Part shown: one piece after another, positions 10,471 to 22,025 of the stretch
Numbering within the stretch: the first letter of the stretch is position 1
Layout of the letters: every line of letters starts with the position of its first letter
Source of the DNA: Agelas oroides
Taxonomy: Eukaryota > Porifera > Demospongiae > Agelasida > Agelasidae
Reading direction: 5' to 3'
Length of the DNA stretch: 64,000 nt
Assembly (NCBI GenBank): GCA_949130485.1
Contig: OX422192.1
Location: forward strand, 778,218-842,217
Program-made: the position numbers and the translations under genes
The notes under the pieces: model-generated
What the model was told of the DNA's origin: nothing
What the model saw: the letters and a program-made list of their open reading frames with translations, nothing else
Databases searched by the model: none

Positions 10471-10599
10471 CCTATTCATGATTCATGGCAATATATGATC
10501 ATGAATATCAGTAACTAACACACATCGTTGCTTACAACATTCAAAGTATGTGTCCTCCCCCATATTTTACGTCACATACAGAACCAAAGTTAGTAGCTA

Positions 10600-10643
10600 G
10601 TCATTTTCTGAGTGTCTATCGCCCACAGAGTGACACAGCACAA
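10600..10643 (+). other. putative non-coding 5' exon end of TRAF copy E
   Basis: Homologous to the leader before copy B, ending CACAA before GTAAGT (donor at 10644). The intron is only 84 nt and lacks the tRNA-like insert. The acceptor TAACAG abuts the ATG at 10728. Confidence 0.5.
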
Positions 10644-10727
10644 GTAAGTTTACTACCAGACATGTATCTATTGCCATCATTGCCTTTACAATGTAGTTGC
10701 TGTTTCATTCTGAAGTCTCTGTAACAG

Positions 10728-12115
10728 ATGGCTTCCAATGCTTCCAACACTGGCGGGTATGACTGCAAGTTTGTGGAGACACCACCAGACAAACTGGTCT
10801 GTCAGATCTGCCTTCTTGTATCCGGTACCCCGCACCAAATGACATGCTGTGGGAGGGTCTACTGCAAAGTCTGCCTGGATGAACACAAGAAACGCTCCAC
10901 TATTTGCCCAAACTGCAGGAAAAGAGGACACCACTTCCCTGACACCAGAGGTGAGTGAACTTCAGACAATTCTTAATCCATGAAACAACATACTGCTTAA
11001 CATAACTTCCTGTTGTCTGTTCTTCTTCCGAGGTAAGTGAACTTCAGATGGCAATACATGCTGCATAACCCTCCTCTATTTCTTCCCGAATAGCTGAGCA
11101 GGAAATCAAGTCACTTAAGGTCAAATGCAGCAACAGGGAAAATGGGTGTGACAAGGAAGGGGAGTTGCGATCCCTGAACGACCACCTCACCACATGTGGA
11201 TATGCCCTCCTTCGCTGCCCAAACAAGTGTATGGACAAAAATATATTACGCCGTGACTTAGACCACCATCTCAAGAACAAGTGTCCCAATCGCCAATACC
11301 AGTGTCCCCACTGTAGGACCACTGGAAGATACTGTGATATAACCACCACTCATCTTGACACATGTCCAAAGATGGAAATCTCCTGCCCTAATAGTGATTG
11401 CAAGGTCTTAGTGGCTCGCTGTGAGCTTGCAGATCACCGATCAAAATGTCAGTACGAGGCAGTGTCATGTAAATATAAAGGAATTGGTTGTACCAAAGAG
11501 CCACTTCGTAAAGATTTACAGCAACATCAGGATGATGAAACATTTCACCTCCATCTTGCGATAGAGACTGTCAACAAACTGCAGGAGGAGATGAAAGTAA
11601 TGGCTGACAATGTTGTAGCTGGTCGAGCTGGTCCATGCGTATTCAATATGACAAAGTTCAACCAACACAAATCCTCCAAACAAGAATGGCGCAGTCTTCC
11701 ATTCTATACCCACCTGGGAGGGTACAAGATGTGTATCAAGGTGTATACCAATGGGTTTGGTGATGGTACAGGTACTTATGTCTCAGTGGGTGCCTATCTG
11801 ATGCAAGGGAGGAATGATGATAATCTGTCATGGCCCTTCACAGGAGAGGTCGCCTTCACACTGCTCAACCAACTAGCAGATGAGAATCACCACACACGTA
11901 CAGTCTCATTTCCACAAAATGGTGCGGTAAGCAGGAGGGTAGTGGATGGTGAGATGGCTCCCACAGGATATGGATGGTCTAAATTCATCTCCCATGATCA
12001 GCTTGATCACAATGCAGACCAGAATTGCCAGTACCTGAAGGATGACTGCCTCCACTTTAGAATTAAAGTGCACGCTGCCAAACCAACAAAACCCTGGCTA
12101 ACATCCACTGTTTAA
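10728..12115 (+). CDS. TRAF-like RING/zinc-finger/MATH protein, copy E
   Basis: Exons 10728-10950 and 11094-12115 join in phase 1 to give 414 residues. The RING-type finger has CQIC, CCGRVYCKVC and CPNC. TRAF zinc fingers follow, then a helix (NKLQEEMKVMADNVVAG) and an intact MATH domain. Near the first TRAF finger the conserved Trp segment is replaced by CDKEGE, shared only with copy C. The 143-nt intron contains an internal repeat of GAGGTAAGTGAACTTCAGA, so a second potential donor lies about 85 nt after the first; the same arrangement exists in copy C. Expected to be a cytoplasmic signalling adaptor. Confidence 0.88.
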
Positions 12116-12768
12116 AGCTGCCACACAAGACTTCTAGCCAAATTGTAACTGATTGTAATAAGTGATAATAACATGTGCAGTGATACTTACCTGTTGTGTT
12201 ATGGTTATGTGTGATATAAAACAAATTGCCACCATCATCAAATACCTTAACGTGGCACGGGAGGTCTCAGACCTCAAAACCAATCCCAGTGCAGATCACT
12301 TCTAGTATTAGCCTCGTTCCCAGGCTTCCCCACTCCAGAACACAAATAAGCCACAGAGCTTGTATCTTTTCTTGCGTGAGCATGACATAATCAATAAAAG
12401 GACCAGAGTTTTAGAACAGAAAGATGATGTTTTCAACCAACTATGCGTTCAACGCTCAGTGTGTATGATATTCACCCCCTTGATAGCTAGATATGTGTAG
12501 TAAGTTGCCTGCTACCTTTGCTCTTTCTGATGCTCTATCTCCCAGGCCTTCCCCGCGTTTTCTGCATAAAAATCTGGAGGCAGGAACAGTCTGGTTCCCA
12601 TACACTTGGTTTTGGGAATGAGAGTGCACATCTGCCTTGAACTCAAAAGCAGCGACTTTGTCACCGCCTCTACCTCACCCAGACTTTCCAGCGGATCGCC
12701 TTCAAACTGTCGCAGAGCGTCCCACAACCTTCGCCACTCACTCCTTCCCGGCCATCACTATAGTCCAG
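12116..12768. other. spacer with conserved antisense open frame
   Basis: No sense gene is seen. On the minus strand about 12620-12740 encodes LWDALRQFEGDPLESLGE and a following EAVTKSLLL. The same peptide with changes recurs on the minus strand at about 17450-17540, again a few hundred bases upstream of an HSD17B12-like gene. It may be a divergent upstream exon or just duplicated promoter DNA. A half TAGCC end lies near 12308. Confidence 0.4.
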
Positions 12769-12907
12769 TAGCCTCGTTCCCAGGCCGTTCCCGCCTCCAG
12801 TTTTTGATCGCTTGCAGTATACTGCAAGCGATCAAAAACTGGAGGCGGGAACGGCCTACTGCAAGCGATCAAAAACTGGAGGCGGGAACGGCCTGGGAAC
12901 GAGGCTA
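12769..12907. mobile_element. TAGCC-family element with internally duplicated arm
   Basis: Ends TAGCCTCGTTCCCAGGC and its complement enclose a hairpin whose right arm (the tgcaagcgatcaaaaactgg region) is present twice in tandem. Flanks are ATAGTCCAG (12760-12768) and ATAGTCCGG (12908-12916), a 9-bp target repeat with one change. Confidence 0.8.
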
Positions 12908-12929
12908 ATAGTCCGGCCATCTATTATGT

Positions 12930-13011
12930 TCGGATCCAGTTCCTATTCTGCAACCATGCGTTCCTATTCCATTCTGCAAGTTGGGGAAGGGGCGTGGTTT
13001 GCGAGCTAGCT
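12930..13011 (+). promoter_or_regulatory. putative core promoter of gene F
   Basis: The run ttcctattctgcaaccatgcgttcctattccattctgcaag followed by GGGGCGTGG, about 18 bases before the ATG, is conserved before gene G (17,589-17,662). GGGGCGTGG resembles an Sp/KLF box. No TATA box is evident. Conservation may only reflect the recent duplication. Confidence 0.4.
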
Positions 13012-16000
13012 ATGTCTCTGAATACAATCACTGAAGCAGTATGGGAACTGCTGTCCCCAGAGCAATGGAGGGTCGTGAGGTGTGCTATATACATTAATAG
13101 CTAAAAGAGGTACAGAGGAACAAAATTAGTAAATTGTGTTCCAACTGTTGGACATTTTTAGCATAGTATCCCAGGTATATAATCTCACAAGCCAGACCCA
13201 AGCCTCACATTCAGTATCACACAAGGGGAAGGAAGGGTATGGCGATGCTTGGTAGTGCTCTTCACTGGGATTGGCTTGAAACACTACCTTCCCCCCCTTC
13301 CACAACACCCATCCACACATATGCACTTCTGTTCATAGAAATGTAGCAGCCATTTTTGGTGCTGGCATTCTACTGAAGTGGATGCTGAAGCAGCTGTGGC
13401 AGTTGTCGGGCGGGTTCTGTGCCTTCTTCCTTGCTCCATGGGGCATCTCACGAATCAACCTCAAGAAATATGGACCATGGGCAGGTGGGTAGGCCAGTTC
13501 CCATGTTTTCATTCCACTGCTGGTCTGATTCCCATGTTTCCATTCCACCTCTCATTCTAGTGGTGACGGGAGCATCTGAGGGTATAGGAAGGGGCTATGC
13601 ACTGGAGGTAAGTATGACATCGCTGTGTGTTGCTGTGTCGTCAGTTACACACATGGTTTGAGGGTGGCTTCATTTCCAGCTGGCCAGACGAGGGCTGAAT
13701 GTGGTCATCATGAGTCGCTCTCAGGACAAACTGCAGAAAGTGGCCGACGAGATTAGTGAGTTGGTTATGTCTTTGTATCCTCACACTTCCTCCCCCTGCT
13801 CTCCTTACTTTTTCTCACTCACCCTCTTCCCCTCTTCCTACTCTCTTGCCTCCCACCTCTCTACTTTTCTCACATTCTCATCCCCTTCCCTCACTCCTTC
13901 ACACCCTTCTCACTCCCCCCTCCCCCCCTTTCCTCAGAGGAGAATTATGGTTGTGAAGTTCGTATCATTCCAGTTGACTTCTCTGAAGGTCATGAGCTCT
14001 ACCCTCATATAGCCGAGGAGCTCCAGGACCTAGACATTGGGGTTCTTGGTAAGGTAGCATCTTTTATTTAGCAACTCTCAGCCGTTGGCCCTGCTGTGAG
14101 GCTTGACTCACTCTGTGTGTGTGTGACTGTTACTTTAGTAAACAACGTCGGATATAATGTGGGTCCAGACTACTTTCTTGAAATACCAGAAGAGGTGAGT
14201 TGTGAGGAATAGTGATTATGCATATTTTAACATGTGCCAACTCTTGTTTCCATAGCGACACTACAAGATTGTTCAGATCAACTGTCACCCTATAGTACAG
14301 GTAAGGTGTTTGCAGTGTGGTGAGAGCATCAAGTGTAGTTCTCAAAATGTTTTCCTCCCCCAATCTACCTCATTTCATCCTCCTCCTCCCCCCCCCCCCA
14401 TTCTTCCCCATTTCATCTGCTCCTCACTCTCCTCACTCTTCCTTGCTTCTTCCCTTCTTCCTTCAGATGACCCACATGCTACTGCCAAAGATGGTAGAAA
14501 AGTGAGCACTATAGTTTCACACTTACTTGTCTCCAACCCCAACTCAATTCTCCAATACTCCTGGTCACCAGACCTCAATTTGCTTTGTACTACACGAGTC
14601 TCATGCCCAGACCCCACCCCCGAAAAGCGGGAAGAGGGTCTGGTGTTCTGAACGACTTTTCTTGTCACATGGGGCGGGGTAAAATGGCATAAAGAATGTA
14701 ATTATTGCATTCTGCATGCAGCATGCAAGATGGAAGAGTAAATGATACCAAGCTGTGCCGTTTGTATGATCACTCTGCCAGTGTCCAAACAGCGTCGCTC
14801 CCTCCATCCAGCTCCCTCTAACAAAACAGTTACCTTGCTAATGTTAGTATTAGTCCGGAAATAGAGCTTGCGAATGGCTCAGTGTGGAAGGCATGCTTTT
14901 CAAGGCTACGACCTACCTTGCTACAGCCGAGAACATAACAAATGAGCTGTGAGAGCAGTTTCCTAACTAGATCTCGTCCTCGATTGCCTACGTCATCGCA
15001 TATAACTATGCGTTCTGCAATCTGATTCGAGCTCTCGGATCGGGGAGCTACCCACCCCATGTGACAAGAAAAGTAACTCAGAACACCAGACCCTCTCTCT
15101 CACATGTGCGGGGAGGGTCAGGGGACGAGACTAGTACTACACTGGTGGATTAAAGGCAAGGTGCTGAGTTGATTGCAAACCACAAGGAATACTTACAAGT
15201 ACCAATTAGTGTACAATCTGTAAGTTCCAATTAAGGCAGTTAGAAGGCAGTGAAGCCATGTTTAGTACAAGCTATAGCATGGAGTACAGTACGCCATATG
15301 TAGGGATGACCCCGAAAAAAATGGCGGCCACATTAAAAGTGCACAAATGACATGCTCGAAATGTCTGCATTAGATTAGTCAACGGCTTCCATGAGCCATA
15401 TCAGGCATTATCGAGTGCTTCCATGGGCAACAGGACCGTTAACTTTGCTGGAAAGCATCGCTGAAGTACCAGACCGGCGAGTCGCACAAGATGTAGGGAT
15501 GGTGTGAAAGTGTTGTGGTGTCATTCCCATCTTGTTTGGCTGGTTTTTGAGGGTTAATTCCATCCCTACATGCACTTGTTTTCATTCAGAAAACTTTTTT
15601 GTGACTTTAGGTATACTACATGCAGGCTAGCGGTTACAGGATATACACTTGACAGTTATTCAATTAGAAGCCTCAGCTGAGCCTTGGCTTCCTGGTGTAT
15701 ATCCTGTAACCACCGCTAGCATAGTAGTTTAGCTATTACATATTCTCCCTCACACCTACACACCTAGGGGTCATGGGGTGGTGGTGAACATCTCCTCTGC
15801 TGCAGCCGACCATCCTTACATGTTCCTAAGCAGCTATTCTGCTACCAAGGTAGTATGGTGACACAAAATGTCTTTTAATTAAAAGGAGTTTAGACATTTA
15901 TTGCTTGAAATTATCACTGGTAAATATGAGCTGTCCTCATTTCAGAGGTTAATTATTGAGGTGATCAATTTGGGACACTTTAGAATGTCCTGAATGAATG

Positions 16001-16655
16001 TCCTCATGTCAGGTGTTTGGGGGTTCACTGTATTTAAAAATATATAAATTTTAGTTATTAGGACAAGCGATTGAAATTTATCATCCTCTCTCTCTCAGAG
16101 TTTTGACAGCCGTTTCTCGGACATCCTGCGTAAAGAGTATAACTCAAAGGGAATCATTGCACAGGTACAAGTGTGTGTCTGAATTGCATTTAGCATCTCG
16201 CTTAGTCTCTTCTTCCCTCCTCTCTCCCTTGTTCTTCTCTCCCTCCATCCCTCCCCTTTCCCTCCTTCCTCCTTCCCAGGATGTCAGGCCATGGTTTGTT
16301 GCCACGGCGATGAGTGGTATTCGAAGGGCCTCAAGGTTCGCTCCGGATCCTGTCACCTATGCCCGTGCTGCTGTTGCTACCATTGGTATCCAACATACCA
16401 CATATGGTTACTTCTACCATGCACTGCAGGTGGGGATCTCTGTTGCCATGGTTACAGATATCTCAGTCTTTTCAGTGGTTACATGTGACATACAACTAGG
16501 TACACACACATGTATACACACATATGCCCCCCCCCTCCCCCTTCCCCCCCACTTATGCTACACACACACAGGCCTATGTATTGGGTCTGGTTCCAGGTTG
16601 GCTGCTTGACTTATTAGTGACATGGGTGGTCCAGCTGCAAAAGAGGGGTACCTGA
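13012..16655 (+). CDS. HSD17B12: HSD17B12-like very-long-chain 3-ketoacyl-CoA reductase, gene F
   Basis: Twelve exons join in phase: 13012-13079, 13339-13484, 13561-13607, 13680-13755, 13938-14048, 14139-14194, 14256-14300, 14467-14501, 15768-15849, 16099-16164, 16280-16429, 16572-16655 (321 residues). The product has an N-terminal hydrophobic ER-anchor region, the [13 protein letters not shown] motif, NNVG, the ISS serine and catalytic YSATK, all typical of HSD17B12, which reduces 3-ketoacyl-CoA in fatty acid elongation. The last exon stops early at a TGA. A different frame just after carries YLKKKAKQ, the lysine-rich tail seen in the paralogues, so a 2-nt insertion has removed the probable KxKxx ER-retrieval signal. 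Intron 8 holds two foldback insertions. Confidence 0.88.
14596..15133. mobile_element. 538-bp inverted-repeat element in intron 8 of gene F
   Basis: Arms of roughly 80 bases (gggtctggtgttctgaacg and ttttcttgtcacatgggg against their complements) enclose a unique centre. Ends are GAGTCTC and GAGACTA, matching the TAGTCTC type with one changed base. GTACTACAC repeats on both sides (14587-14595 and 15134-15142), a 9-bp target duplication. The interior has no open frame of note. Confidence 0.85.
15614..15727. mobile_element. 114-bp foldback element in intron 8 of gene F
   Basis: Inverted arms of about 34 bases: tactacatgcaggctagcgg with gttacaggatatacac, against their complement ending gctagcatagta. 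Target repeats are not clear. Confidence 0.65.
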
Positions 16656-17060
16656 AGAAGAAGGCAAAGCAGACCTTTTGAAGTTGGAAAAGCAGACACA
16701 CATGCAATCTTTGTTGTTTGGCATGAGCAAATTTTAAGATCAATATTTATGCAGTCTCTCCACCATTGGAGATAAGTGGTTAGCCTCATTCCCCGGCCGC
16801 TGCGTGAGGATAAGAGTTAACATTTTAACCAACACTGTCGTGAAGAGAATATTCTTAGCTTGCAACAGTTGCAGACGGTGTTGGCTTAATTATTTCCAGT
16901 TTGTGCTTGTTAACCTCTCCATCCCGTATAGCTACATTTGAGTCAAAATAGGGAAAGGGGCATTTAGTCAACTATACTGAGTTTGGTACCTTACCTGCTA
17001 ATTAGAATTTGTGTGGAGCAAACCTGTATACAGCATCAGTTGGATGATTATGATAGAGCT
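16656..17060. other. spacer between genes F and G
   Basis: Holds the out-of-frame ancestral tail of gene F, a half TAGCC end near 16782, and otherwise unremarkable sequence. No gene seen. Confidence 0.5.
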
Positions 17061-17176
17061 TAGCCTCATTTCCAGGCTCCCCCCCCCCCCGATCCTTCCA
17101 CTCCAGAATGCAAATATCACTATCTACCTATCACCATGTTTGCATTCTAGAGTAGGGGAACCTGGAAACAAGGCTA
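17061..17176. mobile_element. TAGCC-family inverted-repeat element
   Basis: Begins TAGCCTCATTTCCAGGCTC and ends GAACCTGGAAACAAGGCTA. The hairpin interior (ccactccagaatgcaaat) is unlike the other members. No exact direct repeat; flanks atagagct and atagagcc are similar but out of register. Confidence 0.65.
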
Positions 17177-17216
17177 GCATAGAGCCATGGATAATAGAGC
17201 CATTCAAGTGTTCTCA

Positions 17217-17349
17217 TAGCCTCGTTCCCAGGCTCTTGTGCGGGGGAGGAGGAAAGAGAGCCTGGTACACACTATTCGTGCATGCGCCAAGTTCCCTTGG
17301 TAACCTGCATTCTAGTCTGCCCAAGCACGAGAGCCTGGGAACGAGGCTA
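17217..17349. mobile_element. TAGCC-family element with 9-bp target repeat
   Basis: TAGCCTCGTTCCCAGGCTC and its complement at the ends. GTGTTCTCA is repeated at 17208-17216 and 17350-17358. Only the terminal 20-25 bases pair; the centre is unique. Confidence 0.85.
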
Positions 17350-17582
17350 GTGTTCTCAATGAGACATGCTATCATGCCTATGACTTGTGTCTCATTGCTG
17401 ATTGAACTGGTCAGGTTCCCAGTCATCTGGTTTGAGCGCGGTCTTGAGCCCAGGAGTAGAGACTTTGCCACCGCCTCAGCCTCACCCAGACTTGCTATAG
17501 GATCGCCTTCAAGCTGTTGTAGAGCGTCCCACAACACTCGAACCTCCGCCACTCGCTCCTTCCCGCCATCTAATACACGTTG

Positions 17583-17662
17583 AGATTCAGTTCCTATTCT
17601 GCAACTGTGCGTTCCTATTCCATTCTGCAAGTTGGAGAAGGGGCGTGGTTTGCGAGCTAGCT
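17583..17662 (+). promoter_or_regulatory. putative core promoter of gene G
   Basis: Closely matches 12930-13011, including two ttcctattc blocks and GGGGCGTGG shortly before the ATG. Its minus strand upstream (17450-17570) carries the same antisense open frame as the gene F promoter region. Confidence 0.4.
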
Positions 17663-20513
17663 ATGTCTCTGGATGCCATCACTGATGCAGTAAGAGAGCT
17701 GCTGTCGCCAGAGCAGTGGAGGATTGTGAGGTGTGCTACATTAATTGGTCTACACCTCACAGAGGTGCAGAGGAGCATTGTAAATTGTGTTCAGCTGTTG
17801 GACAAGTAATAGTGTCCTTTAAATGTGTCCTAGAGGTGCTTTGCATGCCAGAACTAATACATATGCACTTCTGTTCATAGAAATGTAGCAGCCATTTTTG
17901 GTGCTGGTGTTCTACTGAAGTGGATGCTGAAGCAGATGTGGCAGTTGTCGGGCGGGTTCTGTGCCTTCTTCCTTGCTCCGTGGGGCATCTCACGAATCAA
18001 CCTCAAGAAATATGGACCATGGGCAGGTGGGCAGGCCAGTTCCCATGTTTTCATTCCACTTGAGTCTGATTTCCATGTTTCCATTCCACCTCTCCCATTC
18101 CAGTGGTGACGGGAGCGTCTGAAGGTATAGGAAGGGGCTATGCACTGGAGGTAAGTATGACATCATTGTGTGTTGCTGTGTCGTCAGTTACACACATGAT
18201 TTGAGGGTTGCTTCATTTCCAGCTGGCCAGGCGAGGGCTGAATGTGGTCATCATGAGTCGCTCTCAGGACAAACTACAGAAAGTGGCCGATGAGATCAGT
18301 GAGTTGGCTGTGTCTTAGTCTTCTCACACTTTCTCATTCTTCATCACCCCCTCCCTCACTCTTTCACTTCCCTCCTCCCTCACCTCTCACTTCCCTCCCT
18401 CCCTCACTGTCTCACTTCCCTCCCCCCTCACTCTTCTTCCCTCCCTTTCTCCACTCTTTCCTCTCCCTTCTCCCTGACTCATTTACCTCTCCAGAGGAGA
18501 ACTATGGTTGTGAAGTCCGTATCATTGCAGTTGACTTCTCTGATGGTCATGAGATCTACCCTCGTATAGCTGAGGAGCTCCAGGACCTTGACATTGGCAT
18601 TTTAAGTCAGTTACTTCATTCTTGTTATCCACATAAAGTACATTCATTGTAGCTTCCCCCCACCATTAGGCCTTGATGGATTATTCTTTTTTTTTTACCC
18701 TATTATTCTATTCTTGTATTCTCAAAATTCTTACCTATTATTCTTCTCATACTACCTAATTATTCTTTTCATCATGCCTATCATTCCCAGTCTAAATACA
18801 ATACATCATGCACCAAATAGAGTCTCTTTATATAGATAGCCCCACTCAATAACAAAAACTGTACAAATACTCATTTTAAATAATGCCTACTACATTACTA
18901 CATGTGATTGGAGTGGAAATGCGCATGTGCACTAGCCTCATCCCAGGCTTCAATGTTTCATTGGTGGCAGCTGCCAAATGATGCCTGTGGACGAGGCTAC
19001 ATGTACGCCTAGACTCAACGCCAATTGCTGTTAGGTGTAGCCTACAAAACTAGGACCTATTATTCCTTTTTTATTAGAATTTTTTACCTATTATTCTCAA
19101 ATAATTCTCGATTCCTTTTGTTGCCCATTATTCTCAAAATTATGCTAGCATAATCCATCAAGGCCTACCCACCATACACATATCATACATGCACGCACAC
19201 ACACACGCACACACACACATACACACACGCACGCACACACACACGCACGCACACACACACACACACACACACATACACACGCACACACACACACATACAC
19301 GCACACACACACACAGTCAACAACGTTGGTCTTAGTTACGAATATCCTGAATATTTTCTTCAAGTCACTGAAATGGTAGGATGTCTGTAGCCTCATTCCC
19401 AGGCCACTTTTACATTGCTAACAGTATGGAATCAAAAAATGATAGTGGAAATGCCTGGGAACAGGACTAAGAAATCTCCTGAATACTGTATGTTTCCATG
19501 GTATGTTTCTTTTGTCTTATCCTCGTACCCAGCGGTGTCGCAACGTAGTGGAACTGAACTGCCAGGCCACAGTACAGGTTAGAGTTTCATTTTCAACTTT
19601 CGTACACACACTGGTTTGTGTGTCAGGCAGCGCATGTGTTTTGCTTTTTACAGATGACTCACATGCTCCTGCCTCGGATGTTGGACAGGTGAGACAGTGC
19701 TACATGACCTACACCTCTCCCCTCCACACATACACCTTCCCCCTCACACACACCATACCCTCCCCTTCCACACACACTATACAGAAAAGGTGGTATTATT
19801 GTAAACTTGTCCACCGTTAGTGCTCTTGGTCCTTGTGCTCTGCTGGCGGTGTACACTGCATCCAAGGTACATGGAGTCACTCTTTCCTCTCCTCCACACA
19901 CACCCTCCTCCCTCCACACCCACACCCACACACACACATACCTCCTAAACTACACACACTCCCCCTCCACATACACACATACTCTCGTGCCTGATATTGA
20001 CAGCTAGTGACTTGTACGTAACATATTTCAACCCAAGCAGATAGCCTCGTTCCCATGCCTCCCCCGTTTATCTTTCGTCTGCATTCACAATAATACACAG
20101 GAGCAGAAGAATGGTGAAAGTGGGGAAGGCTTAAAAACGAGGCTAGGAAGATACATGAACGCAATCAAGTAGAATTCAGACCTTGGTCATATTTCAGTTT
20201 TTAATAAGAAGTACTCTCCATACACATATGAACAACCACTCTAGCCTCATTCCCAGGCTGTATCTCCTGCCACATGGCCATGAGGCTGTCATTACCCAAG
20301 CTGTCAATCCAGTTTATGTGTAACCTTTGACCTTTACTTGCTTTGCCAGATCTTTGTGAACTATTTTTCTGATAGCTTGCGAAGTGAATACGGTTCTAGA
20401 GGAATCATTGTGCAGGTAAGTGTCCACAATGGATTATTTGAACTGAAATATTTGCACTATTACAAACTTCTTTTTCCCTCTCATACCACATGCCTCTGTA
20501 CACGTGCACGCAT

Positions 20514-20587
<74 letters not shown>

Positions 20588-21415
20588 GACTGTAATGCCA
20601 GGTCTTGTTGCCACAGCAATGAGCAATGTTCGTAGAGTGACGTACTCCGCACCCAGTCCAGAGACATACGCCCGCTCTGCTGTAGCAACCATTGGCATTC
20701 AACATACCACATTTGGATACTGGATACACGCTGTACAGGTCAGTCCAGTACACAGTCAAGTCCGATGGGGACGATGACATCACAACACGAGGATAAACAA
20801 TAAACCCACAACTGACATGAATATGTAGGTAACAAAGAGCGGGAGAGGAGAATCTGTTTTGTACATGTGCACGTTCTTCTGAACAAGTGGTACTGTTTTT
20901 GGTTTGCAAACACTCCAGCCTCCAACGGACATTATAACCCCCCTCCATCTACCAACCTGCTAGCAGTGTTGTTTTAGTTATACTACAACTATTACTAAAA
21001 CTTCAAACTATAACTTAGCTGTTGTTGCATGCTGGCAATTAAAACTAACAACTACTGCATGAAAAATGTTTTCTAATTATAAACTAATGTGTGGTACTTA
21101 TATACTAACAACACACGTGACTGGTTTGCTATATGGCTTAATATTTCTGTAGTAATTAAATAAATAAACTAAATAATTAACTAACAATTAAGTAAGCAGG
21201 AAGGATTGAGTATGAGACCAAACCATCCTCAGCCTCCTCCACCCATCCCTATTGCTCCTCCCTCCTCCATCCTCCCACACGCGCACACCTTCCTGCAGTG
21301 TTATTTTCTGGGGTTGCTACCTCACAGTGTGTACATTTGCTTAGCAGAGAAGAGGATGCAGAAAGCACGACTGAAGCTGCTCAAAAGAAGAGCCATGGCC
21401 AGCAAACACCAATGA
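17663..21415 (+). CDS. HSD17B12: HSD17B12-like very-long-chain 3-ketoacyl-CoA reductase, gene G
   Basis: Twelve exons keep phase: 17663-17730, 17881-18026, 18104-18150, 18223-18298, 18495-18605, 19317-19375, 19533-19577, 19654-19688, 19785-19866, 20350-20415, 20589-20738, 21299-21415 (333 residues). It has the N-terminal hydrophobic anchor, [21 protein letters not shown] (very like vertebrate HSD17B12), a serine in NLSTVSA and catalytic YTASK. The first four exons are nearly the same as gene F while exons 6-12 are clearly divergent, pointing to conversion of the 5' half. The acceptors of exons 6 and 11 lie directly against long (CA)n tracts, and the donor after exon 5 is a weak GTCAGT. The basic C-terminus ends SKHQ, not the KxKxx type of genes I and J. 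Confidence 0.88.
18667..19167. mobile_element. 501-bp hAT-like non-autonomous element, intron 5 of gene G
   Basis: Inverted ends TAGGCCTTGATGGATTAT match 25655-26120. CCCACCAT is repeated at 18659-18666 and 19168-19175, an exact 8-bp target duplication typical of hAT transposons. AT-rich interior with repeated tattatt motifs and a nested TAGCC-type hairpin near 18935-18995. No transposase. Confidence 0.85.
19180..19316. repeat. (CA)n tract abutting exon 6 of gene G
   Basis: About 135 bases of interrupted CA repeats (with CG and TA variants) run straight into the AG of the exon 6 splice acceptor, replacing a normal polypyrimidine tract. Confidence 0.9.
19388..19469. mobile_element. TAGCC-family inverted-repeat element
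   Basis: Starts TAGCCTCATTCCCAGGC and ends GCCTGGGAACAGGACTA, in intron 6 of gene G. No direct repeat found. Confidence 0.65.
20042..20145. mobile_element. TAGCC-family inverted-repeat element
   Basis: Starts TAGCCTCGTTCCCATGCC and ends AAGGCTTAAAAACGAGGCTA. Its interior (tctttcgtctgcattcac) is related to the 7284-7385 and 7580-7697 subfamily. A worn copy is in the paralogous intron of pseudogene N near 59170-59250. Confidence 0.65.
20515..20586. repeat. (CA)n microsatellite before exon 11 of gene G
   Basis: About 36 CA units end in CACAAG, which serves as the exon 11 acceptor. In pseudogene N the matching region, including exon 11, has been deleted. Confidence 0.9.
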
Positions 21416-21560
21416 GGAAAAAAGAGAGGAGAGCAACTGGATTACAAGCATAATTTTATAGGTAATCTCGTTTGCTTCAATCACATTGGTGTTGTTCCCA
21501 GACCATTTCATCCAGTATGTACAGTGGAATACCATTTTAAGGACACTCCTGGATATTAAG

Positions 21561-21625
21561 TAGCCTCATTCCCAGTCCATGCCTGGCTTCCAGGAAACTG
21601 GGTATTGGCCTGGGAATGAGGCTAT
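21561..21625. mobile_element. TAGCC-family inverted-repeat element
   Basis: TAGCCTCATTCCCAG at the left and CCTGGGAATGAGGCTA at the right, 65 bases. The same insertion is present after pseudogene N at 60469-60524, so it predates that duplication. Confidence 0.7.
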
Positions 21626-21975
21626 AAACTATGGCACCAGGACAAGTGAATGAAAAACACTGACCCAAGTATTCATCAGTGTTGTTTTAGTTAATTAAAA
21701 CAAAATTGCATTTTTTTAGTGTGAAATTAAAACTGTCTCAGTTCAATACTGAAAACTATAGCTAAACTTCCAGGGAGCAAAGGACGTATTTTGATACCAG
21801 GACAGGACAAAGAAGAGCATTTGACCCAACTTCATATAAGTGTAATATTCTCCCTAAGGGCATCTTTTAAAGTGCTGAAAATGATGTGCATTGGTTTGGT
21901 AGTCCAACATCTCATGAATGAAATTACATTTTAGTTAGCTACCTCTCCAGTACTATGGTTTTCAGTGATCATAGT

Positions 21976-22025
<50 letters not shown>

